Positions 25,035 through 33,384 of a stretch of 42,453 bases of DNA are shown piece by piece. The stretch is taken from positions 1 through 42,453 of the forward strand of contig CALFAV010000062.1 in the NCBI GenBank assembly GCA_937946835.1. Direction: 5' to 3'. A model generated the notes under the pieces. It ran no database searches, had not been told where the DNA came from, and saw only the letters and a program-made list of their open reading frames with translations. The position numbers and the translations under genes were made by a program. This DNA comes from an uncultured Verrucomicrobiae bacterium (GTDB lineage: Bacteria > Verrucomicrobiota > Verrucomicrobiia > Limisphaerales > J093). Positions within the stretch are counted from its first letter, which is position 1. Each line of letters starts with the position of its first letter.

Positions 25035-28000
25035 TTACTTCGCCGGGGCCACGTCGGCGAAGCCCACGTCAATGTACTGGCCGCCGGTGGTCTGGCGGCA
25101 GTGCACGGCGAGGACGTTCCGGCCGGGCTTGAGGGCGGCCCGGGCGGCCGGGCTGAGCGGCACGATCTCGTAGTCGGTGACGTAGCCGCTGAACGTGGCC
25201 ACGAGCACGCCGTTGAGGTAAATCTCGGCGTCCTCGTCGTGGTGAAGGCTCCAGTGCAGCTCGGTGAACCGCGTGTCCGGCAGGGTGAACTCGCGCCGCA
25301 GCCAGAGGTCGGAGGTGTTCCATTCGGTGCGGACCCGGGCACCGGGGGTGCCGCGGGTGCCGAAGCCGGCCGGGCCTTCCTGCCAGGTGTGGTCGTCAAA
25401 GTCCGGCTGAAACCACTCGGCGGGCGGGCGGGTGGTGGTGTAGCGCCAGCGCGGCGCCGCTTCCAGCGCGGTGGGCAGCACGTTCAGCAGCACGGGAGGC
25501 CGGGGCAGGGGCGCCCAGTTGGCGGCCCGGGTCTGGTCGCGGCCGGCCCATTTCCGCCAGGTGGCCCGGTCGTAGAGCATCTGGGCGAAGACGCCGCCCA
25601 CGACGGGCCGGGCGGTGAAGCCGACCTTGCGCGCGGTGTGGGTTTGGTACCAGTCGGTCATGGGGGAGCGGTCCGGCGTTTCGTTGAGGAAGCGGAAGAC
25701 CGGGTCCACCAGGGCCTCGAAGTCGGCGCGGTCCTGCGTGAGCGTGGCGGTCCAGAGGATCCAGTCCAGCTTGGTGTAGGGCTGGCGGTTGTCCAGCGGC
25801 AGGCCGTAGCGATTTTGGACCCGGCGGTAAAAGGCCATTTCCTTGCGGGCGACCTCGGCCGGGAAGAGGTTCAGGTCCAGGAGGCGATCCCAGATGAGGT
25901 TGTACTTCTGGCTCCAGGTGCCGGGTTTGTCGAAGGCCAGGCGGAAGTGGTCGCCGTCGTCGGCCGCTTTCACCCAGCGGGCGGCGAAGTCGCGGGCCAG
26001 CGTCAGGTACTCGTCGGCTTTGGCCGGCTCGCCACGCAGGGCGCAGAGCTTGGCGAAGGCGCCCAGGCCGAGGATGGCCTTGGCGCTCAAGTTGACGTTG
26101 TGGGCGAGGTGACCGGCGAAGTCGTCGGTGCAAAGCTGGTTCTCCGGGTCAAAGCCTTTGGCCCTGAGGTAGGCGGCCCATTTTTCGAGCGTGGGCCACC
26201 AAAGGCTGGCGAAGTGGGCGTGGCCTTCCATCTGCGCGACGGCGGCCATGAGGATCAGCAGGTTGCCGGATTCCTCGACCGGCATCTGGTTTTCCTCGCT
26301 GTGCTCCCCGCCGCCATAGACCTGGCCGTTGGCTTTCGGGTAGGTGCCGAGGTCGTGCGGGGCGAAAGGGAACTTCCAGCGCTCGCTGGCGGCGTAGTTC
26401 ATGAACGGCACCAGAAACGACTTGGCCAGCGTGGGGCCGAAGAGCAGGAACTGCGGGGCCATCGGGTAGAACACGTCGGCGGTGCCGATGCAGCCGTTGG
26501 AGTGGTTTTCCTTGCTGAACTGCAGCGGCCGGCCGTGGGCGTCGGCCACGAACTTGCCCGCGGCGAAGCACTGCCGGTAGGCCAGGGCGGCGAGTTTGGC
26601 GTACGGCTCGCCGCCGACGCGGGTCAGGTCGGCCATGAGTTCGGCGTCGAAGGCGGCACAGCGCTGCCGGAGCGACTCCTGCTCGCGCGCGGCGGCCTGG
26701 AGCAGGTCGGCGGCCTCCCAGCCGGTCCGGCGCCAGTAGGGCCGGAGGTTTTGGCGCAGGTACTGGATCGAGTACAGGTCGTCGTAGGCGAGCATCAGCC
26801 AGCGGGAGACGGGCACGGCGCTGACCGCGCCAAGTTCAAAGACGAACGCGCCCACCGGGGCCGCCCCGGCTTCCACCGCCCCGGGCTGCGCCTCGTCGTG
26901 ATGCGCGCGCAGCGCCCCGTGCGTGGCGAAATCGCGCCGGGCCCGGGGAGCGGGGGCGATGTCCGAGGCGGGTTGCCCCGCGTCGGGCGCGGCCAGGTAG
27001 AGATAGCCCCAGTCAATCCGCAGATCGTCCCCCTTCCTGGCCAGCACCGGCTGGTCCACGGACCCGACCTTGAGCACGCGCAGGCCGGGTACGTCCACGC
27101 GGGTCCATTCGACCCGCTGCCGGGGTTCGTTGACGGCGATTTCCGCGGCAGCATCGAAGTACAGCGCCACGTCGTGGGTGCGGCCGTCGGTGGCGCGAAC
27201 TTCCCAGGTCAGATACGTGACCGGCCGGGACAACAGGTCCAGGTCCTCCGGCAGGGCGGGCGTGGTGAAGGTCAGCGTGAGCGCCACGCCGGCGCCTTCA
27301 AAGGTGTAGATGGTACGGGTGGGCAGGACGGTGAGGCTGGTTTGTTCGAGGGCCGGCAGGGGGGCCGGGCTGGCGCCCAGGACCCGATACGACTTGCCGT
27401 CAAGGCGCACCAGGCCGGTGAGCCGATGCGGCCGGCCGGTCCAGTGTGTGGTGTCCGCGTCGGTCAACCGGTCGGCCGGTGACCAGATGCTGAAGTACGG
27501 GTCGTGGGTGACCAGCGGCGTGGCGGGCGGGACGAGTTGGGTGCCTTCGCTGCGGCGCGGCGGCGGGGGGGTGTACACGCTCCGGTTGGCGGCGGTGATG
27601 GCCGCTTGGTCCATTTTCACCACGGCGCGGTCGTAGGTCATCAGGCCGTTGACCTCGATCTCGACGTCGGTGGTCTGGGTGTACACGGCGGCGGCGAGCC
27701 CCTGCTCCCCGGTGAGGGTGTGGAGCTGGCGGATGAGGCTCACGTAGGCATCGGTGAGTTCCTCGACGGAGTTGAAGCTGCGGTAGCCCCAGTTTTTCTC
27801 GTCCTGCCAGGTGTGGCCCTTGAGGGGCAGGCCCAGACCGCCGAATTCGCCCAGCACCGCGGCGCGTGTTTCTTCCAGCGGCGGCACGGCCGGGCCGGGG
27901 TAACGGTGGATGTCGTGCACGTCGCCGCAGCGGCGGTCGGTCCAGCCGCTGGCGTTGTTGACCAGGCGCGTGGGGTCCCAGGACCGGATCAGGTCCACGA

Positions 28001-29426
28001 TGCGGCAGGTGTCCCACTGGCCCCAGCCCTCGTTGTAGGGCACCCACATGACGATGCTGGGGTGGTGGTACAGGCCGTCCACCATGGCCCGGAGCTCGCG
28101 CTCGAAGTTGGCGGCGGATTCGGGGGAGCGGGTGATGTCGGGGTCGCGGCTGCCGATGTAGCGGTCGCCGCTGGGCATGTCCTGCCAGACCAGCAGCCCG
28201 AGCCGGTCGGCCCAGTAATACCAGCGGGCCGGCTCGATCTTCACGTGCTTGCGGCACAGGTTGAACCCGAGTTTTTTGGTCATCTCGATGTCGTAGCGCA
28301 GGGCCTCATCGGTCGGCGCGGTGTACAGGCCGTCGGGCCAGAAGCCCTGGTCCAGCGGGCCAAACTGGAACAGGGGTTGGTTGTTCAGGAACAGGCGGTT
28401 GATGCCGTGGGCGTCCTTCGCCACGGCGATTTTGCGCAGGCCGAAGTAGGACTCGACGCGGTCCACGGGCTGGTCGTTTTCCAGAAGCGTCAGCCGCAGG
28501 CCGTAGAGGTGGGGGGAGTCGGGGGACCAGAGTTTCGGGTCGGGCACGGGCAGGGTAATCCGCGGGACGAGTTGGGGCGGCAGCGAGGCGGTCGCCACCA
28601 TCTGTTCCACCACGGCCTCGCGGATGACGCGAGTGCCATCGAGGATTTCCACTTTTACGGCGGCTCGGGCGCCGGTGCCCAGGGCGTTGGCCTCGACGGT
28701 CACGCTGGAGGCATCCACGTCCGGGGTGAGGCGGATCCGCCGGAAGTGCGCGGGCGCCACCGGTTCGAGCCAGACGGTCTGCCAGATGCCGGTGGTGGGG
28801 GTGTACCAAATGCCGCCCGGCTTGCGGACCTGTTTGCCGCGCGGTTGCCAGCCGGCGTCGGTGGGGTCCCAGACGGCCACGACGATTTCCTGCTCGCCGT
28901 CCGGCTGGAGCGCGTCGGTGATGTCAAAGCTGAAGGCGTCGTAACCGCCGGTATGCTGGCCGACTTCCGTGCCGTTGACCCAGACGGTGGTCTGCCAGTC
29001 CACCGCGCCGAAGTGCAGGAGCACCCGTTGGTTTTTCCAGCCGTCCGGCCGTCGAAAAGTGCGGCGATACCACAGGCGTTCGTTTTCGTTTACCCGTTTC
29101 ATCACCCCGGACAGGGCCGACTCGATGGGGAACGGCACCAGGATTTGGCCGTCCCAGGCGACGGGTCGCGCCGCGTCCCTGGCCGTGATGGCGTAATTCC
29201 AAAGCCCGTTCAGGTTTTCCCACTTCTCCCGGACCATCTGGGGGCGGGGGTATTCGGGATGGACCTTGTCCGGGGACACCTCTTTGGCCCAGCGGGTCAT
29301 CAGCGGCCCCTGGGCGGGCTGCCAGGCGCCGACCCCGGGCAGGCGGCCCAGCACCAAGGACACTAGGGCCAGCGAGAAAATCAGCCGGGGGAAGCGTGTG
29401 CCGAAAGCGCGGGTGGGCGACTTCAT
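25035..29426 (-). CDS. Large exported fusion: GH2 glycosidase, glutaminase-A (GtaA/DUF4965) module and C-terminal carbohydrate-binding-like domain
   Basis: The protein has 1463 residues and an N-terminal signal (LIFSLALVSLVLGRLPG). Residues about 60-240 are a GH2 sugar-binding domain (ENLNGLWNYAI, WYRRTFRRPDGW, WVNGTEVGQHTGGYDAF). The GH2 TIM barrel carries the acid/base E466 in PYNEGWGQWD and the likely nucleophile E527 in LGEFGGLG. From about residue 640 the GtaA family begins with LVTHDPYFSIWS (DUF4964/DUF5127-like), then a six-hairpin module (FYPMAPQFLLFGP, FPFAPHDLGTYP, EESGNLLILMAA, WTATLTQDRADF). The last 140 residues (RWRYTTTRPPAEWFQPDFDD to WSLHHDEDAEIYLNGV) look like a galactose-binding beta-sandwich. 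The frame is continuous with no stop between modules. A two-enzyme chain acting on glycosides and glutamine-rich or glycan substrates outside the cell is inferred. Confidence 0.88.
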   Translation of the reverse strand: MKSPTRAFGTRFPRLIFSLALVSLVLGRLPGVGAWQPAQGPLMTRWAKEVSPDKVHPEYPRPQMVREKWENLNGLWNYAITARDAARPVAWDGQILVPFPIESALSGVMKRVNENERLWYRRTFRRPDGWKNQRVLLHFGAVDWQTTVWVNGTEVGQHTGGYDAFSFDITDALQPDGEQEIVVAVWDPTDAGWQPRGKQVRKPGGIWYTPTTGIWQTVWLEPVAPAHFRRIRLTPDVDASSVTVEANALGTGARAAVKVEILDGTRVIREAVVEQMVATASLPPQLVPRITLPVPDPKLWSPDSPHLYGLRLTLLENDQPVDRVESYFGLRKIAVAKDAHGINRLFLNNQPLFQFGPLDQGFWPDGLYTAPTDEALRYDIEMTKKLGFNLCRKHVKIEPARWYYWADRLGLLVWQDMPSGDRYIGSRDPDITRSPESAANFERELRAMVDGLYHHPSIVMWVPYNEGWGQWDTCRIVDLIRSWDPTRLVNNASGWTDRRCGDVHDIHRYPGPAVPPLEETRAAVLGEFGGLGLPLKGHTWQDEKNWGYRSFNSVEELTDAYVSLIRQLHTLTGEQGLAAAVYTQTTDVEIEVNGLMTYDRAVVKMDQAAITAANRSVYTPPPPRRSEGTQLVPPATPLVTHDPYFSIWSPADRLTDADTTHWTGRPHRLTGLVRLDGKSYRVLGASPAPLPALEQTSLTVLPTRTIYTFEGAGVALTLTFTTPALPEDLDLLSRPVTYLTWEVRATDGRTHDVALYFDAAAEIAVNEPRQRVEWTRVDVPGLRVLKVGSVDQPVLARKGDDLRIDWGYLYLAAPDAGQPASDIAPAPRARRDFATHGALRAHHDEAQPGAVEAGAAPVGAFVFELGAVSAVPVSRWLMLAYDDLYSIQYLRQNLRPYWRRTGWEAADLLQAAAREQESLRQRCAAFDAELMADLTRVGGEPYAKLAALAYRQCFAAGKFVADAHGRPLQFSKENHSNGCIGTADVFYPMAPQFLLFGPTLAKSFLVPFMNYAASERWKFPFAPHDLGTYPKANGQVYGGGEHSEENQMPVEESGNLLILMAAVAQMEGHAHFASLWWPTLEKWAAYLRAKGFDPENQLCTDDFAGHLAHNVNLSAKAILGLGAFAKLCALRGEPAKADEYLTLARDFAARWVKAADDGDHFRLAFDKPGTWSQKYNLIWDRLLDLNLFPAEVARKEMAFYRRVQNRYGLPLDNRQPYTKLDWILWTATLTQDRADFEALVDPVFRFLNETPDRSPMTDWYQTHTARKVGFTARPVVGGVFAQMLYDRATWRKWAGRDQTRAANWAPLPRPPVLLNVLPTALEAAPRWRYTTTRPPAEWFQPDFDDHTWQEGPAGFGTRGTPGARVRTEWNTSDLWLRREFTLPDTRFTELHWSLHHDEDAEIYLNGVLVATFSGYVTDYEIVPLSPAARAALKPGRNVLAVHCRQTTGGQYIDVGFADVAPAK

Positions 29427-29432
29427 GCGGTG

Positions 29433-29460
29433 AGTGTAGCGGTGGAGGACTTGGTGGCAA
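29433..29460 (-). promoter_or_regulatory. Promoter of the GH2/GtaA gene
   Basis: On the minus strand TTGCCA (29455-29460, five of six) and TACACT (29433-29438) are 16 bases apart. The -10 box ends six bases before the ATG at 29426, predicting a leaderless message. Confidence 0.5.
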
Positions 29461-29510
29461 CGGCGCACCCCCCGGTGGGCTGCGGGGGAGTGTCGGCGCC
29501 GCGCGCCCCA

Positions 29511-29543
29511 ATAAAAAACCGCCGCCGGGGATACGGCGGCGGT
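29511..29543 (-). terminator. Rho-independent terminator of the S8 protease gene
   Basis: Reading the minus strand, ACCGCCGCCG (29543-29534) pairs perfectly over 10 bp with CGGCGGCGGT (29527-29518), followed by a T-run at 29518-29513. It lies 25 bases after the protease stop. Confidence 0.88.
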
Positions 29544-29567
29544 CAACTCCTCAAACCGGCGAGACGC

Positions 29568-31874
29568 TCAAGGCCAGGCCGGTAGCATTCGACCGGCGCG
29601 CAACTGCGTCAGGTACACATCGGTGGTGTTGATCGTGCCCGACAGGTTCAGGTCGCGCATGAAGTTGGTTTCGTTCACGAAGGCCCCGGCGGCCAGTCGC
29701 ACGAGGTACACATCGGTGGTGTTAACGGCCAGGGTGTTGTTCACGTCGCCGCTCAAGAGCCCGACGCTGACTTCGGCGTGATCGAGCAGCGAGCCGTCGG
29801 TGGCGAGCACTGCGTTCAGTCCGACCGTGACCCATTGGCGGTCGGCCACCTGGTTGAGCTGGACCAGGACCGTGGCGCCCTCGATGACCGGCGCGTTGAG
29901 TGACTTGGCGGTGCCGCGCATCAGCACGGGCGTGGCGCTGAGGATGGGTTTGTCAAAGGTGAACACGAGCCGCAGGGTGGATTCGATCCGGCCCTCGATG
30001 GTGGGGCGACCCGACAGAACCAGCGGGCGGTCGTAGTTGACCTTGGCGCCGGTGGGGCCGTGGGCCTTGCGCGAGGCGGCGGCCACCAGTTGGGGCGGCG
30101 GGGTGGTGAGCACGCTCAGCGCCGCGTGGGCGTCCACCAGGCCGTAGCCGGAACCGAAGTCAAACCCCGGTTCCTCCATGTCAATGGCCGTGGCCTGCAG
30201 GACCCAGCGGATGCGCTCGGGGTTGGCCTGCGGATTGAGCTCGAGCATCAGCGCGGCGATGCCGGCGACGTGGGGCGCGGCGGCGGAGGTGCCGTGGAAG
30301 TTGGGATAGGAATCCACCACCCCGCAGGTGTCGCCGCTGCCGAAGAAGGAGGTGTTCACCCCCGAGGGCGCGGTGAAGTCGGGTTTGAAGCGCACCTCGG
30401 AGCGGTACGAGCCGTCCGCCTGGCGTTGGTAAACGGGCGTGCCCCCGGCCGAGGAATAGCTTTCCAGCAAGGGCGGGTTTTGGCCGTAAGCCGGGGTGTG
30501 GCAGTAGCGCACCGCGCCCACGGTCATGGCCCCGGCCGCATTGGCATGGCCGTAGATGGTGCCGCTGCGGGTCACCCATTCCTGTTGCACGACCCCCATG
30601 CCCAGCGGGTACCAGACCACCTTGAGGTACGGGGGCAACGGCCCGGAGACCCGTTTGATCCGCAGCCCCCGCTTGACGTTGACCGAGCTGACGGTGACGG
30701 AGAACACCTCCACCGGGTCCTGGCCGAGGTTGCGCGAAAAGCCCCCGACGGGCACCACCTGCCCCTGGGCGTTGACCGTGGTCACGGGGGTGCCGTCCGG
30801 GTTGACCAACTCCAGGTCCAGGTCGGTGGCCGCCCCGGGATTGCCGGGGGCGACGCTGGCGTAGTTGTCCAGCCACTGCAGCATGAAGTAGGTCGTGCCG
30901 TAGTTGAGGGTGAGGTCGAGGATGGTGTCCTCGCCCGGACCCGGGTCGAAGTCGTGGTAACCATTCGCCTCGCGGTAGGTGGCCTCGTAGGAATTGCGTG
31001 CGGCGTTGGCGGCAGCGGAGAAGTACGCCACCCCCTGCCCGGCCACGTCGTCCACCGCCTGGGCGATCACCCCGTCGGCGAACATCGGCTCTTCCGGGTA
31101 CAGGATGTCGTCCACGATGACCTTGCAGCCGGCGGCCGCCAGGGCGCGAATGCCGTTGGCAAAGTCGGCCACTCCGTACCACGCCGTGTGGAAGGCAATC
31201 GCCGCGCCGGGCGCCACGTCGTGCACGATCTCGGCCATGGCCCGGCCCTCGTCGGTCAGTTTGTAGCCGCCGGGCGGTGGTACGTAATCCTTGAGAATTT
31301 GAATGTCCTCGGGCAGGTCACCATACATGATCCCCGTGCTCATCCCACCCCGGTTGTTGAAGGAGTCGGAAAGGATGCCCACGCGCACCCCGGCTCCGGT
31401 GGCGCCCAGCATCGAGCGCGCGGCATCCGAACTCTGGGCGGTGTCTCCCTGGGTCACGGTGCGCCCGCCCAGGGCAAAGGCGATGGCCGGCCGCACAAAG
31501 CGCAGGTCGGCCAGGGTGGGCAGGTGGGGAATGGCCGCGATCGGGATTTGCGCGGAAACCACCCGGCCGGCCACGGCCACGTGGAGCGCCCCCAGATTCC
31601 TCAACTGCTGGGCGAGTGTCTGGGGCGAGTCTTCAGCGATGGCGTTGACAACGACAAACTGGCCCTGCGTGCGAATTTGGGCCGGTTGCACCTCCGGATC
31701 ACCCCGGGGTTGGGCAATGGCCTTCGGGGCCACGGCTTTCCCGCCTCCGGCACCGGCCGGCGGAGGGATCAGATCCCAAAGCAAAGGCGAGACTTTTTCG
31801 GAATGCGGTGTCTGGGCGTTAAGGAGGACCGGTGCGGCCGTGAGGCAGACCGCACCCAGGAGCAGTCTTTTCAT
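29568..31874 (-). CDS. Exported S8/sedolisin-like serine peptidase with a C-terminal dockerin domain
   Basis: A 768-residue protein with a signal peptide (LLLGAVCLTAAPVLLNA). The protease domain shows D170 in VGILSDSFN and S530 in HGTSAAAPHVAG, the subtilisin-type Asp and Ser. Where subtilisins have His-Gly, this reads DEGRAMAEIV (E209), followed by VHDVAPGA and VIVDDI. This Glu/Asp/Ser arrangement resembles sedolisins (S53), although the rest aligns with S8. After a beta-rich linker, the last 60 residues hold two dockerin-like calcium-binding repeats, GDVNNTLAVNTTDVYL and DLNLSGTINTTDVYL. A dockerin normally binds a cohesin on a scaffold or the cell surface; no cohesin is in this window. A strong terminator follows. 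Confidence 0.88.
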   Translation of the reverse strand: MKRLLLGAVCLTAAPVLLNAQTPHSEKVSPLLWDLIPPPAGAGGGKAVAPKAIAQPRGDPEVQPAQIRTQGQFVVVNAIAEDSPQTLAQQLRNLGALHVAVAGRVVSAQIPIAAIPHLPTLADLRFVRPAIAFALGGRTVTQGDTAQSSDAARSMLGATGAGVRVGILSDSFNNRGGMSTGIMYGDLPEDIQILKDYVPPPGGYKLTDEGRAMAEIVHDVAPGAAIAFHTAWYGVADFANGIRALAAAGCKVIVDDILYPEEPMFADGVIAQAVDDVAGQGVAYFSAAANAARNSYEATYREANGYHDFDPGPGEDTILDLTLNYGTTYFMLQWLDNYASVAPGNPGAATDLDLELVNPDGTPVTTVNAQGQVVPVGGFSRNLGQDPVEVFSVTVSSVNVKRGLRIKRVSGPLPPYLKVVWYPLGMGVVQQEWVTRSGTIYGHANAAGAMTVGAVRYCHTPAYGQNPPLLESYSSAGGTPVYQRQADGSYRSEVRFKPDFTAPSGVNTSFFGSGDTCGVVDSYPNFHGTSAAAPHVAGIAALMLELNPQANPERIRWVLQATAIDMEEPGFDFGSGYGLVDAHAALSVLTTPPPQLVAAASRKAHGPTGAKVNYDRPLVLSGRPTIEGRIESTLRLVFTFDKPILSATPVLMRGTAKSLNAPVIEGATVLVQLNQVADRQWVTVGLNAVLATDGSLLDHAEVSVGLLSGDVNNTLAVNTTDVYLVRLAAGAFVNETNFMRDLNLSGTINTTDVYLTQLRAGRMLPAWP

Positions 31875-32220
31875 GTGATGAGGAGTTGAGGGTTGATGTC
31901 ATTTGTGACCCGTTCAGCATCCTGACCCAGGCCGTGGTGATGAGGTCACGGTCGGAATCAGCGGCATGGCAGTATGTCCGTTTGATGCCGAACATGGAAC
32001 CAGCATCTTCGTTTCGGGAGAGTTGTCAAGAAATTTGGCAAAAAAATTTATCCCCCTTACCGAACCCCCGTCCGAAACAGCTTGGACAGCTTTTCGCCGT
32101 TAAAGCCACCAATCCCCATTCCGGGCTTGCCGCCGCGGCCGCACCCGGTAAGGTGGGGCCGGTTCCCCTTGGAACAGGTGAACAAGTGATTGTCCAAACC
32201 AATTAAACCTCGTTGAACCT
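31875..32220. other. Divergent gap of about 345 bases with no gene
   Basis: It separates the S8 protease (minus) from the TIM-barrel gene (plus). It is more AT-rich than the surroundings in the middle (about 32030-32055) and contains one candidate promoter. No coding frame or other hairpin convinced me. Confidence 0.6.
32023..32051 (+). promoter_or_regulatory. Candidate promoter of the TIM-barrel gene
   Basis: TTGTCA (32023-32028, five of six) is followed after 17 bases by the AT-rich ATTTAT (32046-32051). The A-rich spacer could aid melting. The leader would be about 160 bases. Confidence 0.35.
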
Positions 32221-33252
32221 ATGCCCACACCTGTCTATCACGCCTCGATCGAGGGCGCCCAGCACGGCGCCAAATCCCTGGCTGACTTCCTCGCCTACGC
32301 CAAACGCTCCGGCGCCTCCGGTGCCCAGCCGTCCAACTACATGCTCCAGGGCGGCAAGCTGTTCAAAAGCGCCAAGGAAATCAAAGACACCTTTGCGCAG
32401 GCCGGTTTGAGCCTGGACGGCATTTCCTGCCACTGCCCCCTGTGGGTGCACACCACGGCCTGGACCGGCAGCCCGAGTATCCGGCCCTTCATCCCGGCCG
32501 ATGTGGCCAAGAAATCGCCCGCGGAAATCGAGAAGTGGGCGGAAAACTACCTGATCAAGCTCTTCGACCTGGCGGCCGAGTTGGGCGTGAAAATCCTCCC
32601 CACCTTTTGGGGCGTGGCCTTCGGTTGGGAGGTGGCCAGCGGTTATCCCTGGGGCTTCTGGTCCGGCGCGGACTTCGACCTCATCAAGGAAGGTCAGGAG
32701 CGATTTGTGAAAAAGACCGCCAAGATTCGCAAGGAAGCCAACGAACGCGGCCTCATCCTGTGCCATGAAATCCACCCCGGCACCGCCGCCATGTGCGCGG
32801 ATGACTTCAACATGCTGGTGGAAATCTGCGACGGTGACAAATGCCTGGGGGTGAATGCCGACCCCAGCCATTGTTGGGAAGGAGAGAGCTGGGAGACCCG
32901 CTTCCTGAAGGTCGGCCCGCGCGTCTATGCCGCCCACATCAAGAACTTCGTCGTCCGGCCCGGCATGCCGTTGCGCAAGATGGAGCCGGCCTGGCCCAAG
33001 CGCGCCATGCAGTTTGTGGACCTGCCCAGCGGCGAGATCAACATGCAACGCTACGCCGAGCTGCTTCTGCACATCGGCTATCCGGCCCGCTACAAGCAGG
33101 TCATGGGCACCCAGACCGCCCCGCTGGTCGTCGAGGCCGAAAGCGCCCACAAGGACCTGGACTGGACCAGCGCCAACGGCATCGCCTACGTGCGCGACCA
33201 CCTCACCTGGCCCGCGGCGGCCGGCTCCTTCGAGGAAGGCATGGGCGCGTAA
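32221..33252 (+). CDS. Xylose-isomerase-like TIM-barrel sugar isomerase/epimerase
   Basis: A 343-residue cytosolic TIM barrel of the AP endonuclease 2/xylose isomerase-like superfamily. It retains the metal site of the family: E183 in HEIHPGT, D214 and H217 in ADPSHCW, H239 in AHIKNF, and E305 in VVEAES. There is no signal peptide. The first strand (VYHASIEGAQHGAKSL) and FWGVAFGWEV are not those of true xylose isomerase (XylA), so the sugar is uncertain. It converges with a xylulokinase gene, suggesting pentose or related sugar use. A strong hairpin terminator lies 30 bases downstream. Confidence 0.88.
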   Translation: MPTPVYHASIEGAQHGAKSLADFLAYAKRSGASGAQPSNYMLQGGKLFKSAKEIKDTFAQAGLSLDGISCHCPLWVHTTAWTGSPSIRPFIPADVAKKSPAEIEKWAENYLIKLFDLAAELGVKILPTFWGVAFGWEVASGYPWGFWSGADFDLIKEGQERFVKKTAKIRKEANERGLILCHEIHPGTAAMCADDFNMLVEICDGDKCLGVNADPSHCWEGESWETRFLKVGPRVYAAHIKNFVVRPGMPLRKMEPAWPKRAMQFVDLPSGEINMQRYAELLLHIGYPARYKQVMGTQTAPLVVEAESAHKDLDWTSANGIAYVRDHLTWPAAAGSFEEGMGA

Positions 33253-33282
33253 CGCGTTTCCGTCAGTGCCCGAAAAACCTCC

Positions 33283-33310
33283 GGGGCGCCGCAAGGCGCC
33301 CCGTTTCTTT
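33283..33310 (+). terminator. Terminator of the TIM-barrel gene, possibly bidirectional
   Basis: GGGGCGCC (33283-33290) and GGCGCCCC (33295-33302) pair perfectly around a GCAA loop, followed by GTTTCTTT. On the minus strand a T5 run (33277-33273) follows the stem six bases on, so it may also stop xylulokinase transcripts. Confidence 0.75.
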
Positions 33311-33384
33311 GGGGCGACGCGGCCCGGCCCGCGCCCCCCACCTCCGGTGCCCGCAACCCGACCTTCCGCGTCAATCCACGCCGA

